The translations under genes and the position numbers were made by a program. The notes under the pieces were generated by a model. That model did no database searches. It was not told the DNA's origin and saw only the letters and a program-made list of their open reading frames with translations. Shown one piece after another: positions 1 through 6,751 of a DNA stretch of 12,014 bases (the first letter of the stretch is position 1; each line of letters starts with the position of its first letter). Source of the DNA: Verrucomicrobiota bacterium (lineage in GTDB: Bacteria; Verrucomicrobiota; Verrucomicrobiia; Chthoniobacterales; UBA10450); the NCBI GenBank assembly GCA_003219225.1, contig QHPZ01000044.1, positions 1-12,014 of the forward strand, written 5' to 3'.

Positions 1-193
1 TGCCGCCCTGAATATCCAGACCGAGCGCGATCCTTTTCTCCGGCGGCCAGATGGTGGCGATGCTCAGCGCGACGAACGCCACCACCAGCGTGAGCGCGAT
101 CAGACGTTTACGCAGCCCGATGTCGGTTGCGAAATACCAACCGAAGAGAATCAGCAGGCCGAGGCCGACGAAAAATGTGAGGATCGGACTCAT
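1..193 (-). CDS. secD: SecD, protein-export translocase subunit (N-terminal 64 residues, cut by window edge)
   Basis: The reverse strand from the ATG at 193 reads MSPILTFFVGLG at its start and reaches ALGLDIQGG at the window edge. The LGLDxQGG motif follows the first membrane helix in SecD, the proton-motive-force-driven subunit that helps pull exported proteins through SecYEG in the inner membrane. Two hydrophobic stretches are visible (about residues 4-21 and 31-48), with basic residues between them, whereas Escherichia coli SecD has one helix before this motif. The gene lies just downstream of yajC in the classical tgt-yajC-secD order, which strongly supports the call. No Shine-Dalgarno sequence precedes the ATG, because a short repeat fills the 34-base gap. 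Whether it is SecD alone or a SecDF fusion cannot be seen here. Confidence 0.88.
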   Translation of the reverse strand, partial: MSPILTFFVGLGLLILFGWYFATDIGLRKRLIALTLVVAFVALSIATIWPPEKRIALGLDIQGG

Positions 194-227
194 GTTTCTG
201 TCATGTCGAGCGAAGTCGAGACATCTC
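194..227. repeat. Short dispersed repeat in the yajC-secD gap
   Basis: The gap holds TGTCATGTCGAGCGAAG followed by TCGAGACATCTCT. ATGTC and GACAT flank two CGA-rich copies, so the sequence can fold into an imperfect hairpin. I recall very similar strings scattered between genes in Acidobacteriota and Verrucomicrobiota genomes, but that is memory, not a search. It fills the whole space between the yajC stop and the secD start. Confidence 0.5.
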
Positions 228-560
228 TCATTGCTTCGCCGCTTCTGGCCGGAACACGTTTGCGATGGCGGATTTTTCCATTTCGATCTTCACGTTATCG
301 GCCACTTTCACCATCACCGTGGTCTCCTTCACGTTGACGATCAACCCGTGGATGCCGGCATTCGTCACGACGCGATCGCCCGTTTTCAAGCTCGCGATCA
401 GTGTTTTTTGTTCAGCTTGTCGCTTTTTCTGCGGTCTGATCATCAAGAAATACATGATGATCATGATGAAAATGAGCGGAACGAACATGCCGCCGAGGCC
501 GCCGGCGGGGCTCGGAGCCGGTCCCGTCGGCTGTGCTTGAGCTAGGAGCAGAGCAAACAT
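228..560 (-). CDS. yajC: YajC, Sec translocon accessory protein
   Basis: The 110-residue product is of usual YajC length. It has a short N-terminal segment rich in Pro, Gly and Ala, one membrane helix (about residues 25-41, MFVPLIFIMIIMYFLMI) and directly after it the family signature RPQKKRQ. A cytosolic domain follows with the typical LKTGDRVVTNAGIHG stretch. YajC associates with SecDF-YidC in the inner membrane and is a non-essential helper of protein export. I chose the ATG at 560. The frame opens two codons further upstream with TTG at 566, but ATG followed by a hydrophobic start is more plausible. It lies between tgt and secD, the conserved arrangement. No good Shine-Dalgarno is seen. 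A weak TTGCGA-16 nt-TAAGCT promoter-like pair lies upstream on the reverse strand. Confidence 0.93.
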   Translation of the reverse strand: MFALLLAQAQPTGPAPSPAGGLGGMFVPLIFIMIIMYFLMIRPQKKRQAEQKTLIASLKTGDRVVTNAGIHGLIVNVKETTVMVKVADNVKIEMEKSAIANVFRPEAAKQ

Positions 561-620
561 TCGCAAGAGAAGGCGACCGCCAGCTTAAACGCGAACACGC
601 GTGTCGCAATCGCGAATCGC

Positions 621-676
621 TGTAGCCACGGCGCTGTGCGCCGTCACCGCCGACATGCCACAGGCACGTGGCTACA
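621..676. repeat. Inverted repeat between tgt and yajC, overlapping the tgt stop codon
   Basis: TGTAGCCACG (621-630) and CGTGGCTACA (667-676) are perfect inverted arms of 10 bases around a 36-base GC-rich centre. The right arm contains the tgt stop codon (reverse-strand TAG at 674-672). The element could serve as a transcript-end or mRNA-stabilising hairpin, or be a dispersed repeat like the others in this window. There is no T-run next to it, so it is not a standard intrinsic terminator. Confidence 0.6.
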
Positions 677-1817
677 CCGCAACATCAACATCGCGCGTCT
701 TGTAATTGGCCACGAATTGTTTCCGAAAATCTTCGAAGGTTCCGCGCTCGATCTTCGCGCGCGCCTGCCGCATCAGATCCAGGTAGAAATGCAAATTATG
801 CAGCGTGATCAGGCGCAAGCCGAGAATCTCCTCCGCCTTGATCAGGTGCCGGATGTAGCCACGCGCGAATTCCCGACAAGCCAGACACCGGCAGTTTCGC
901 TCGATTGGTCCTTTGTCCATCGTGAACTCGGCGTTCTTCAAATTGAGTGTGCCGGTCGATGTGAATGCGGTTCCATTGCGAGCCAACCGCGTCGGCAACA
1001 CGCAATCGAACAGGTCCATCCCGCGCGCGATCAGCTCGAGAATTTGCGGCGGCGTGCCGAGTCCCATCGCGTAGCGCGGCCTGTCTGTCGGTAAGACCGG
1101 CTCGCTCGCTTCCACGGCGCGAAACATTTCTTCTTCCGGCTCCCCCACGCTCACTCCGCCAATTGCGTAGCCGTCAAATCCAAGATCGACAATCATGTGG
1201 GCGCTAGTTTGCCGCAGGTCCTCAAACGTTGCGCCTTGCACAATGCCAAAGATCAGTTGTCGAGTTGGACGTTCCACGTTCGACGTTCGGTGTTCGACGT
1301 TTTCTTTGCACCTCTTTGCCCAGCGCGCGGTCAACTGTATGCTTCGCGCCGCATACTCGTAATGGCAGGGATAGGGCGGACATTCGTCCAACACCATCGC
1401 GATATCGCTGCCCAGCGCCGTCTGAATTTCCATCGCGATCTCCGGCGAAATGAGCGCGGGCGCGCCGTCGACGTGGTTTTGAAACCGCACGCCTTCCTCA
1501 GAAATCCGCCGCAGCTTTGCCAGCGAGAAAATCTGGTAACCGCCGCTGTCGGTCAGGATCGGCCCATCCCAATTGATGAATTTGTGCAGCCCGCCGAAAT
1601 GTTTGATCACCTCAACGCCGGGCCGGACGAACAGATGATAGGTGTTGCCAAGAATGATTTGCGCCTTGAGCTCGCGCAGTTCGCGGGGGCTGACCGCTTT
1701 CACCGATCCCTGTGTGCCGACCGGCATGAAAGCCGGTGTATCGATGCTGCCGTGCGCGGTCTCGAGCCGACCTACTCGCGCCTTGGTGTTTTTGTCGGTG
1801 GCTTTTAGTTCAAACAT
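672..1817 (-). CDS. tgt: Queuine tRNA-ribosyltransferase (bacterial Tgt)
   Basis: Tgt swaps guanine-34 of tRNA Asp/Asn/His/Tyr for preQ1 in the queuosine pathway. The 381-residue product starts at MFELKATDK. The frame continues 34 residues further upstream, but those do not resemble the family. Visible sites: TDSGGYQ with the catalytic Asp90; FDCVLPTR with the nucleophile Asp271; zinc ligands CxCxxC (Cys309, 311, 314) and His340 in LHNLHFY; the GIVQG loop at 191-195. Relative to the E. coli protein there are about seven extra residues before GIVQG, made of repeat-like sequence (see the repeat at 1260-1307). The reading frame is intact, so the enzyme may well be active. The stop codon lies in an inverted repeat. 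The gene is first in the tgt-yajC-secD run and divergent from the membrane protein gene, with a 59-base shared spacer in which I see no clear promoter. Confidence 0.95.
   Translation of the reverse strand: MFELKATDKNTKARVGRLETAHGSIDTPAFMPVGTQGSVKAVSPRELRELKAQIILGNTYHLFVRPGVEVIKHFGGLHKFINWDGPILTDSGGYQIFSLAKLRRISEEGVRFQNHVDGAPALISPEIAMEIQTALGSDIAMVLDECPPYPCHYEYAARSIQLTARWAKRCKENVEHRTSNVERPTRQLIFGIVQGATFEDLRQTSAHMIVDLGFDGYAIGGVSVGEPEEEMFRAVEASEPVLPTDRPRYAMGLGTPPQILELIARGMDLFDCVLPTRLARNGTAFTSTGTLNLKNAEFTMDKGPIERNCRCLACREFARGYIRHLIKAEEILGLRLITLHNLHFYLDLMRQARAKIERGTFEDFRKQFVANYKTRDVDVAV
1260..1307 (-). repeat. In-frame tandem-type repeat inside tgt
   Basis: On the coding strand the unit AACGTCGAAC recurs with small changes three times. 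It encodes KENVEHRTSNVERPTR, residues 171-186 of Tgt. Similar Asn-Val-Glu/Arg-Thr-Ser strings are, from memory, a common signature of dispersed repeats in Verrucomicrobiota genomes. It sits in the loop just before the strand carrying GIVQG, where E. coli Tgt has a shorter linker, and it keeps the frame. Confidence 0.65.
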
Positions 1818-1876
1818 TTTCCGAACTCTGGAACACTGGGTGACCGCACTGGAGCGGCAACTATTCATCCAAAAAA

Positions 1877-3511
1877 ATGGAGAGCAATTCTTCTGCGCAA
1901 ACGAGCGGGCGATTTGCATGGCAATTTTGCTACTGGGCCGCGCTCGTCGTGATTTTTGGGTGGGCGGCGTGGCAACGTTTTACGCTGCCGCTCGATCCAA
2001 TCGCCGATCCCGATACGTGGGGTTATCTCTCACCCGCGCTGCGTAAACTCACCGGCGCCGCCTTTGGCCACACGAATGGCCGCAACTTTCTTTATCCCGG
2101 GTTTGTCTTTCTGCTCCTGCGAGGGTTTGGCGATTTTCGCGCCATCACGATCGCGCAACACTTTTTGGGACTGGTCGCGGGCGGACTGCTCTTGCTGACG
2201 TGGTGGCGCGCTCGCGTTCTGCTGCCGAATCGCCGCCTTGCCGGCGCGGCTCACGACGCCCTCGGCCTGATCGGGGCAGCCATTTTTCTTTTCGCCGGCG
2301 AAACCATTCATCTGGAGATGCAACTTCGTCCCGAAGCAGTGTGCGCGTTTTTGGTCAGCCTTAACATTTGGCTCTTCCTTCAATTTATTGCCTCCTGTTT
2401 CGTTGAGGACCGCCCAACTGCCGCAACGCTTTACGGTATCGCGCTCATCTTCAGCGCCATCTTGCTCGCTTCGGTCAGGCCAAGCTTCATGCTGTTGGCG
2501 ATCGTCGCAGTCACGCCCGTGGCGATTTTCTTTTTTCGGCGTGATCGCGTCCGCCAAAAACTGGCCATCGTGATCGGTGGAGTTCTCAGCGCAGCCTTGT
2601 TGCTCGTGCCCGAGCACATTCTCAGCCGCAATGACGAAAAGACCCGGACGTTTCTGCCCGCCACGCTTTTTACGATTCACGCTAATCTCATTCGCGACCA
2701 GATGGCGGATGATTTGCAGCGCGGTGCGCAGCTGCCGTATCCCCGCGAATGGCTCGAACATGTTTATGCCGCGCTGAACAGCGAGATTGCCAAATCGGCG
2801 GCGGCGGAAGAATCGCGCTATCACGTCGGCGCCGGATTCTCTCCTGATTATCTCATGTACCAGCCTGCTTCGATCGCGGCACAACTGCGCGCCGAGTTCC
2901 GAGGCGACATCGGCGCGCTCTGCGCGTTTTATCGTTTCTATTACTGGCGAATCTGGCGGTATCGCCCGCTGCTCGTGTTGCAAAAGATCGGCCGGCAGAT
3001 GTCGATCTTTTATGCGTTGCGCTGCCCCGCTTACTATCGGGCCAAAGCTTTGCCACTCGCGATCGAGTACGAGCGAGCTGGAAAGTCTCTCGACACTCCC
3101 GCTTATCAAAAGACGTGGGCCGCTTATGCGCCCGCGGTCGAGTTCATGCATCGAACGGCCGCGCTGGCGCGGAGCGCGCCGGTGATTGAACAGCGCGCCT
3201 ACGTTCGCAAAGTGCTTGGCCTTTTGGCGGCCACCTATCTGCCGTTGCTTTTGGTTTCAGTCGGACTCAGTGCGCTTGTCTTGTCGCGACAAACGCACCG
3301 CCGCCGATTCGGCTGGCTCGCGGTTCTGGCCGTGCTGCTGTTCAGTTACAATCTGGCGGCTTGCCTGGAAGTAGCCGTCATTCATTTGCTCGAGTACTCT
3401 CGCTACGTCACCGTGCAAATGTACTTTACTATGCTCGCGCAATTTTTTGCGTTTTGGTTTGTCGCTGAAATGGTGCTGGAAACGCGTCGTTCGCTGTTCG
3501 TTAAAAAGTAG
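1877..3511 (+). CDS. Polytopic membrane protein, possible GT-C-type glycosyltransferase
   Basis: I do not recognise a specific family. The 544-residue protein has about ten hydrophobic segments: near residues 14-33, 72-83, 92-109, 128-142, 154-173, 184-199, 203-220, 229-245, then 447-469, 479-503 and 514-534. A long soluble region lies at about 248-440. After the first helix comes an acidic loop, LDPIADPDTWGYL (D40, D44, D46), and then NFLYPGF. A helix followed by an acidic periplasmic loop and many helices is the layout of GT-C lipid-linked sugar transferases such as ArnT/PMT. The resemblance is one of architecture only and the catalytic assignment is inference. The start is the ATG at 1877, with no Shine-Dalgarno. 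The gene is divergent from tgt and stands alone, followed by a terminator-like hairpin at 3571-3618. Nothing links it to the ribosomal operon downstream. Confidence 0.7.
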   Translation: MESNSSAQTSGRFAWQFCYWAALVVIFGWAAWQRFTLPLDPIADPDTWGYLSPALRKLTGAAFGHTNGRNFLYPGFVFLLLRGFGDFRAITIAQHFLGLVAGGLLLLTWWRARVLLPNRRLAGAAHDALGLIGAAIFLFAGETIHLEMQLRPEAVCAFLVSLNIWLFLQFIASCFVEDRPTAATLYGIALIFSAILLASVRPSFMLLAIVAVTPVAIFFFRRDRVRQKLAIVIGGVLSAALLLVPEHILSRNDEKTRTFLPATLFTIHANLIRDQMADDLQRGAQLPYPREWLEHVYAALNSEIAKSAAAEESRYHVGAGFSPDYLMYQPASIAAQLRAEFRGDIGALCAFYRFYYWRIWRYRPLLVLQKIGRQMSIFYALRCPAYYRAKALPLAIEYERAGKSLDTPAYQKTWAAYAPAVEFMHRTAALARSAPVIEQRAYVRKVLGLLAATYLPLLLVSVGLSALVLSRQTHRRRFGWLAVLAVLLFSYNLAACLEVAVIHLLEYSRYVTVQMYFTMLAQFFAFWFVAEMVLETRRSLFVKK

Positions 3512-3533
3512 TCAGCCGCACTCAAAATATTCT

Positions 3534-3561
3534 TTGCGAGGGTGTGTTTTCCGTCTATATT
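3534..3561 (+). promoter_or_regulatory. Predicted sigma-70-type promoter of the ribosomal operon
   Basis: TTGCGA (3534-3539, four of six consensus bases) and TATATT (3556-3561, five of six) are separated by 16 bases, upstream of rpsL and after the end of the membrane protein gene. It is the best promoter-like pair in the 151-base gap. Transcription from here would pass through the hairpin at 3571-3610. Prediction by eye only. Confidence 0.45.
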
Positions 3562-3570
3562 CGCGCCTCA

Positions 3571-3618
3571 CCGCATCAGGCGCGTGACAGTGTAGTGCGC
3601 GGCTGTGCGGGTTTTTTT
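3571..3618 (+). terminator. Terminator-like hairpin with T-run in the rpsL leader
   Basis: CCGCATCAGGCGCG pairs with CGCGGCTGTGCGG across a 13-base loop: five, three and four base pairs with one bulge and one mismatch. It is followed after one G by seven T residues (3612-3618). This is a convincing intrinsic terminator shape. It may end transcripts of the membrane protein gene. If the promoter at 3534-3561 is real, it would instead act as an attenuator in the ribosomal operon leader. Confidence 0.7.
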
Positions 3619-3662
3619 GTCGCCCGGAACACGAGGTTTTTGGCGGCGCATTGTATTTAAAA

Positions 3663-4094
3663 ATGCCGACGATCAACCAGTTGATTCGGAAAGGACGCCG
3701 CAAGGTGTCGGTGAAATCCAAGTCACCGGCGCTGAGCGATTGTCCGCAGCGCCGCGGTGTGTGCGTGCAGGTGATGACGCGGACGCCGAAGAAGCCAAAT
3801 TCCGCCCTGCGCAAAGTGGCCAAGGTGCGCTTGACGAACGGCCAGGAAGTGATTGCCTACATCCCGGGCGAGGGGCACAACCTGCAGAAGCACTCCATCG
3901 TGCTCGTGCGCGGCGGGCGCGTGAAAGATTTGCCGGGCGTGCGCTATCATATTGTGCGCGGCACGCTCGACGCGCTTGGCGTGGATGGACGCCGGCGCGG
4001 TCGCTCCAAGTACGGCGCGAAGCGCCCGAAAGGTGGCGCGGCCGGCGGAGGCGGCGCGGCGAAAGCGGCGCCGGCGGCGGCCAAGGAAGATTAA
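3663..4094 (+). CDS. rpsL: Ribosomal protein S12
   Basis: The 143-residue product begins MPTINQLIRKGR and is S12, which lines the decoding centre of the 30S subunit. Key features are present: RTPKKPNSALRK with Lys43 and Lys44, and GGRVKDLPGVRYH with Lys88 and Asp89. These are the sites where substitutions give streptomycin resistance and where Asp is methylthiolated in many bacteria. All are wild type, so no such resistance is predicted. After the core (to about residue 123) there is a 20-residue Gly/Ala/Lys tail absent from E. coli S12 (124 residues). The frame is open four codons upstream with TTG at 3651, but the ATG at 3663 gives the universal N-terminus. No Shine-Dalgarno is seen. It is first gene of the operon, 21 bases ahead of rpsG. 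Confidence 0.97.
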   Translation: MPTINQLIRKGRRKVSVKSKSPALSDCPQRRGVCVQVMTRTPKKPNSALRKVAKVRLTNGQEVIAYIPGEGHNLQKHSIVLVRGGRVKDLPGVRYHIVRGTLDALGVDGRRRGRSKYGAKRPKGGAAGGGGAAKAAPAAAKED

Positions 4095-4115
4095 TTTTGA
4101 AACGGAAGATCGACA

Positions 4116-4589
4116 ATGTCGCGACGGAAGCATGTCTACAAAAAAGAGGAGCGCGTCGATTCCCGCTACGGGAGCCCGGCGGTCCTGCGGCTCATCAACA
4201 CCGTCATGCGTCGCGGCAAGAAGTCGCTCGCCGAGCGAATCGTTTACACCGCGATTGAAAAATCGCGCGCCGGTTCCGATTCAGTCGATCCGCTCGAAGT
4301 CGTAAACAAGGCGATCGAAAACGTTCGCCCGCGGCTGGAAGTGAAATCGCGGCGCGTCGGCGGCGCGACTTATCAGGTGCCGATGGAAGTGACACCAGCG
4401 CGGCAAATCTCACTCGCCATGCGCTGGATCGTCCAATACGCCGACAACCGCAAAGGCATGCCGATGGCCGACGCGCTCGCACAGGAAATCAAAGACGCCG
4501 CCGCCGGTCAGGGCAACGCGATCAAGAAACGCGAAGACACGCACAAAATGGCGCAGGCCAATAGGGCATTCGCACATTTCAGATGGTAA
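4116..4589 (+). CDS. rpsG: Ribosomal protein S7
   Basis: The 157-residue protein begins MSRRKHVYKKEERVDSRYG and ends NRAFAHFRW, matching full-length S7, the primary assembly protein of the 30S head. In many bacteria S7 is also the translational repressor of the str operon. The RNA-binding region VMRRGKKSLAERIVY and the conserved GGATYQVPMEV stretch are present. GGAAG (4104-4108) lies seven bases before the ATG as a modest ribosome binding site. The gene is intact. A second, diverged copy of its last 32 codons lies inside the fusA region at 5790-5888 (30 of 32 residues identical, 81 of 99 bases identical). The 96-base gap to fusA holds a repeat that the second copy lacks. Confidence 0.97.
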   Translation: MSRRKHVYKKEERVDSRYGSPAVLRLINTVMRRGKKSLAERIVYTAIEKSRAGSDSVDPLEVVNKAIENVRPRLEVKSRRVGGATYQVPMEVTPARQISLAMRWIVQYADNRKGMPMADALAQEIKDAAAGQGNAIKKREDTHKMAQANRAFAHFRW

Positions 4590-4599
4590 CCGCACGGCG

Positions 4600-4680
4600 G
4601 AATGACGAAGCACGAATGACGAAGCACGAAACACGGATGACGTGGCAACGAATGACGACATTTCGTCATTCGTCATTTTA
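4600..4680. repeat. Inverted/direct repeat in the rpsG-fusA spacer
   Basis: The spacer holds two direct copies of AATGACGAAGCACGAA, then a diverged stretch, then AATGACG (4651-4657) facing CGTCATT (4664-4670) across a six-base loop, with a second CGTCATT at 4671-4677. Read on the reverse strand it would code Ser-Ser-Phe-Val and Leu-Arg-His-Ser strings. I recall these as typical of dispersed repeats in this group of bacteria. The diverged junction at 5886-5894 has only five bases between the same two genes, so about 91 bases were gained or lost here. Confidence 0.75.
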
Positions 4681-4685
4681 ATCTT

Positions 4686-5789
4686 ATGGCGACCGCGACG
4701 ATCGAGAAAAAACCAGCCGCGGCGAAAAATCCGAACTCGCCCGATCGCAAGTTCCCACTCGAACGGACGCGGAACATCGGGATCGCGGCGCACATCGACG
4801 CCGGCAAAACGACGATCACCGAGCGCGTCCTGTTTTACACCGGCATGATTCACAAGATGGGCGAGGTGCACGAAGGCACGACCGTGACCGACTGGATGGA
4901 GCAGGAGCGCCGCGGAATCACCATCACATCGGCGGCTACGACCTGTGAGTGGTCGCAGAAAAAAGAGGAAGGTGTTTACAAAATTTTCGAAGGGATCAAG
5001 CAGCGCATCAACATCATCGATACGCCTGGTCACGTCGATTTCACCGCGGAAGTCGAGCGTTCGCTGCGCGTGCTTGATGGAGCAATCGCGGTTTTCGACG
5101 GCGTCGCTGGCGTGCAGCCGCAATCCGAAACCGTCTGGCGTCAGGCAACAAAATACAACGTGCCGCGACTTGCGTTCATCAACAAAATGGACCGGGTCGG
5201 CGCGAATTTCGAAATGTCGGTGGACAGCATTCACAAAAAACTCGGTGCAAACGCAGCTCAAAGGGCAGCTCGACGTTATTAATAAGAAAGCGATTATTTA
5301 TTCTGACAGCGATCAGCTAGGATCGACATACGACGTGACCGATGTCCCGAAGGAACATGTCGGTGCTGTCGATAAAGCCTACAACGATCTGGTCGAGCAA
5401 ATTTCTAATCTTGATGACGAGGTCGCCGAAGTCGTGCTCGAACAGAAGCCGGTTACGCCCGAGCTCTTGAAAGCAGCGATTCGGCGTCAAACGACTGCGA
5501 ATAAGTTCGTTCCCGTTATCGGCGGCTCGGCGTTGAAGAATATCGGCGTGCAATACCTGGTCGATGCGGTAGTCGATTACCTGCCGAGCCCGCTCGACAT
5601 TCCGCCGGCAAAGGGGATGGAGCCCGACACCCACGAGCCGATGGAAGCGCCGACGGACGATAACGCGCCGTTCTGCTCGCTCGCGTTCAAATTGTGGAGC
5701 GATCCATTTGTCGGGAAACTCGTTTTCTTTCGCGTCTACTCAGGAACGCTGAGCAAAGGCGACACGGTTTATAATCCGCGCACGAACTC
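4686..5789 (+). pseudogene. fusA: Elongation factor G, N-terminal part with internal frameshift
   Basis: EF-G is the translocation GTPase. From the ATG at 4686 the frame carries the P-loop AHIDAGKTT (residues 35-43), switch I ending RGITITSAATT, DTPGH (112-116) and NKMD (166-169). It stops at 5282 after drifting out of family at GANA (residue 190). Family sequence resumes one frame over from 5254 (QLKGQLDVINKKAIIY), with GSALKNIGVQ and the start of domain II (DPFVGKLVFFRVYSG) up to about NPRTNS at 5789. Against the E. coli spacing about 11 residues are missing at the break, net loss 2 modulo 3 (about 32 bases), so this is not a simple frameshift. After 5789 the sequence switches to a copy of the rpsG end. 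The N-terminus is about 15-20 residues longer than in E. coli. No Shine-Dalgarno precedes the ATG. As read, no functional EF-G comes from this stretch. Confidence 0.9.
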
Positions 5790-5888
5790 AAGGACGCCGC
5801 GGCCGGACAGGGCAGCGCAATTAAGAAACGCGAAGACACACACCGAATGGCGCAAGCGAATCGCGCGTTTGCGCATTTCCGCTGGTAA
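5790..5888 (+). pseudogene. rpsG: Fragment: last 32 codons of a second, diverged rpsG
   Basis: Read from AAG at 5790 the sequence gives KDAAAGQGSAIKKRED then THRMAQANRAFAHFRW and TAA (5886-5888). It equals the end of the intact rpsG at 4491-4589 except N to S and K to R, while 18 of 99 bases differ, mostly at third codon positions. That pattern means it comes from a lineage where S7 was under selection, not from a decaying duplicate. It has no start. It begins exactly where the fusA reading ends, and is followed after five bases by a second fusA start. Confidence 0.88.
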
Positions 5889-5893
5889 CGATT

Positions 5894-6751
5894 ATGGCAA
5901 CCGCGACGATGGAAAAAAAGAAGGCAGGCGCGAAGGGCCCGAACTCGCCGGATCGCAAGTTCCCGTTAGATCCGACGTTTCGCGTTTACACCCACGAAGA
6001 CACCGGTCAGACGATCATCGCCGGCATGGGCGAGCTGCATTTGGAGATCATCCGCGACCGGATGTTCCGCGAATTCAAAGTGGACGCGAACGCGGGCAAA
6101 CCGCAGATCGCCTATCGCGAAACGATCACCACCAATGCGCATGGCGTCGGCAAGCTGATCAAACAATCAGGCGGACGCGGTCAGTACGGCCACGTCGAAG
6201 TGGACTTGCGTCCGGCGGAGCGCAGCAAGGGACTGCAGCTCGAGAACAAGATCGTCGGCGGAATCATTCCGAGGGAGTACATCCCGGCCGTGAAGAAAGG
6301 CATCGAGGAAGCGATGCTCGATGGCGTGCTTGGCGGTTACCCGGTTGTCGATGTTGAATGCGACATCGTCTTCGGAAGTTTTCACGAAGTCGATTCCAGC
6401 GAGCTCGCGTTCAAAATGGCCGCCATCTTCGCGATGAAAGATGGGTTCCGTGCCGGCAAACCGATCCTGCTCGAGCCGATCATGAAAGTCGAAAACATCA
6501 CGCCGGAAGAATATCAGGGCGACATTTGTGGCGACCTCAGCCGGCGCCGCGGCAGCATCCAAAGCATCGAATCGCGCGGGAATCTCGCGATCATCCACGC
6601 GCTTGTCCCGCTGGCGGAACTCTTCGGTTACGCGACCGCGATTCGCTCGCTCTCCAAAGGGCGCTCAAGTTACTCGATGGAGCCATCACACTTTGAGCCG
6701 GTGCCGCCGAACCTCGTCGCGGCCATTCTCGATCAAAAGGAGAGCAAATGA
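5894..6751 (+). pseudogene. fusA: Elongation factor G: second start joined to domains III-V
   Basis: The open frame of 285 residues starts MATATMEKKKAGAKG, a diverged version of the fusA N-terminus at 4686 (21 of the first 25 residues shared). After KFPL (residue 25) it jumps to DPTFRVYTHEDTGQTIIAG, the start of EF-G domain III. It then runs intact through domain IV (GQYGHVEVDLRP, GGIIPREYIPAV) and domain V (GDLSRRRGSIQSIESRGN, ELFGYATAIRS). The whole GTPase domain and domain II, some 400 codons, are absent from this frame, so it cannot be a working EF-G. The TGA at 6749-6751 overlaps the rpsJ ATG (ATGA). Its downstream part is probably the true 3' end of the fusA that starts at 4686, with the middle replaced by the rpsG/fusA junction. 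Confidence 0.88.

Noticed and set aside
591..606. Near-perfect palindrome around ACACGCGTGT upstream of yajC
   Set aside because: It could be an operator, but it is a single short site in GC-rich DNA with no second copy or nearby regulator, so I do not list it as a feature.
1818..1876. Divergent promoters between tgt and the membrane protein gene
   Set aside because: The 59-base spacer must hold start signals for both genes, but no pair with acceptable -35, -10 and spacing stood out on either strand.
2030..3151. Long open frame on the minus strand opposite the membrane protein gene (373 codons)
   Set aside because: The plus-strand frame codes a coherent multi-helix protein. The antisense product is low-complexity, rich in charged residues and has no motif. 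It is a shadow frame typical of high-GC DNA.
4410..5261. Minus-strand open frame of 283 codons across the rpsG end, the repeat and the fusA start
   Set aside because: It is antisense to two recognised genes, and its only striking part (Ser-Ser-Phe-Val and Leu-Arg-His-Ser strings) is coded by the spacer repeat.
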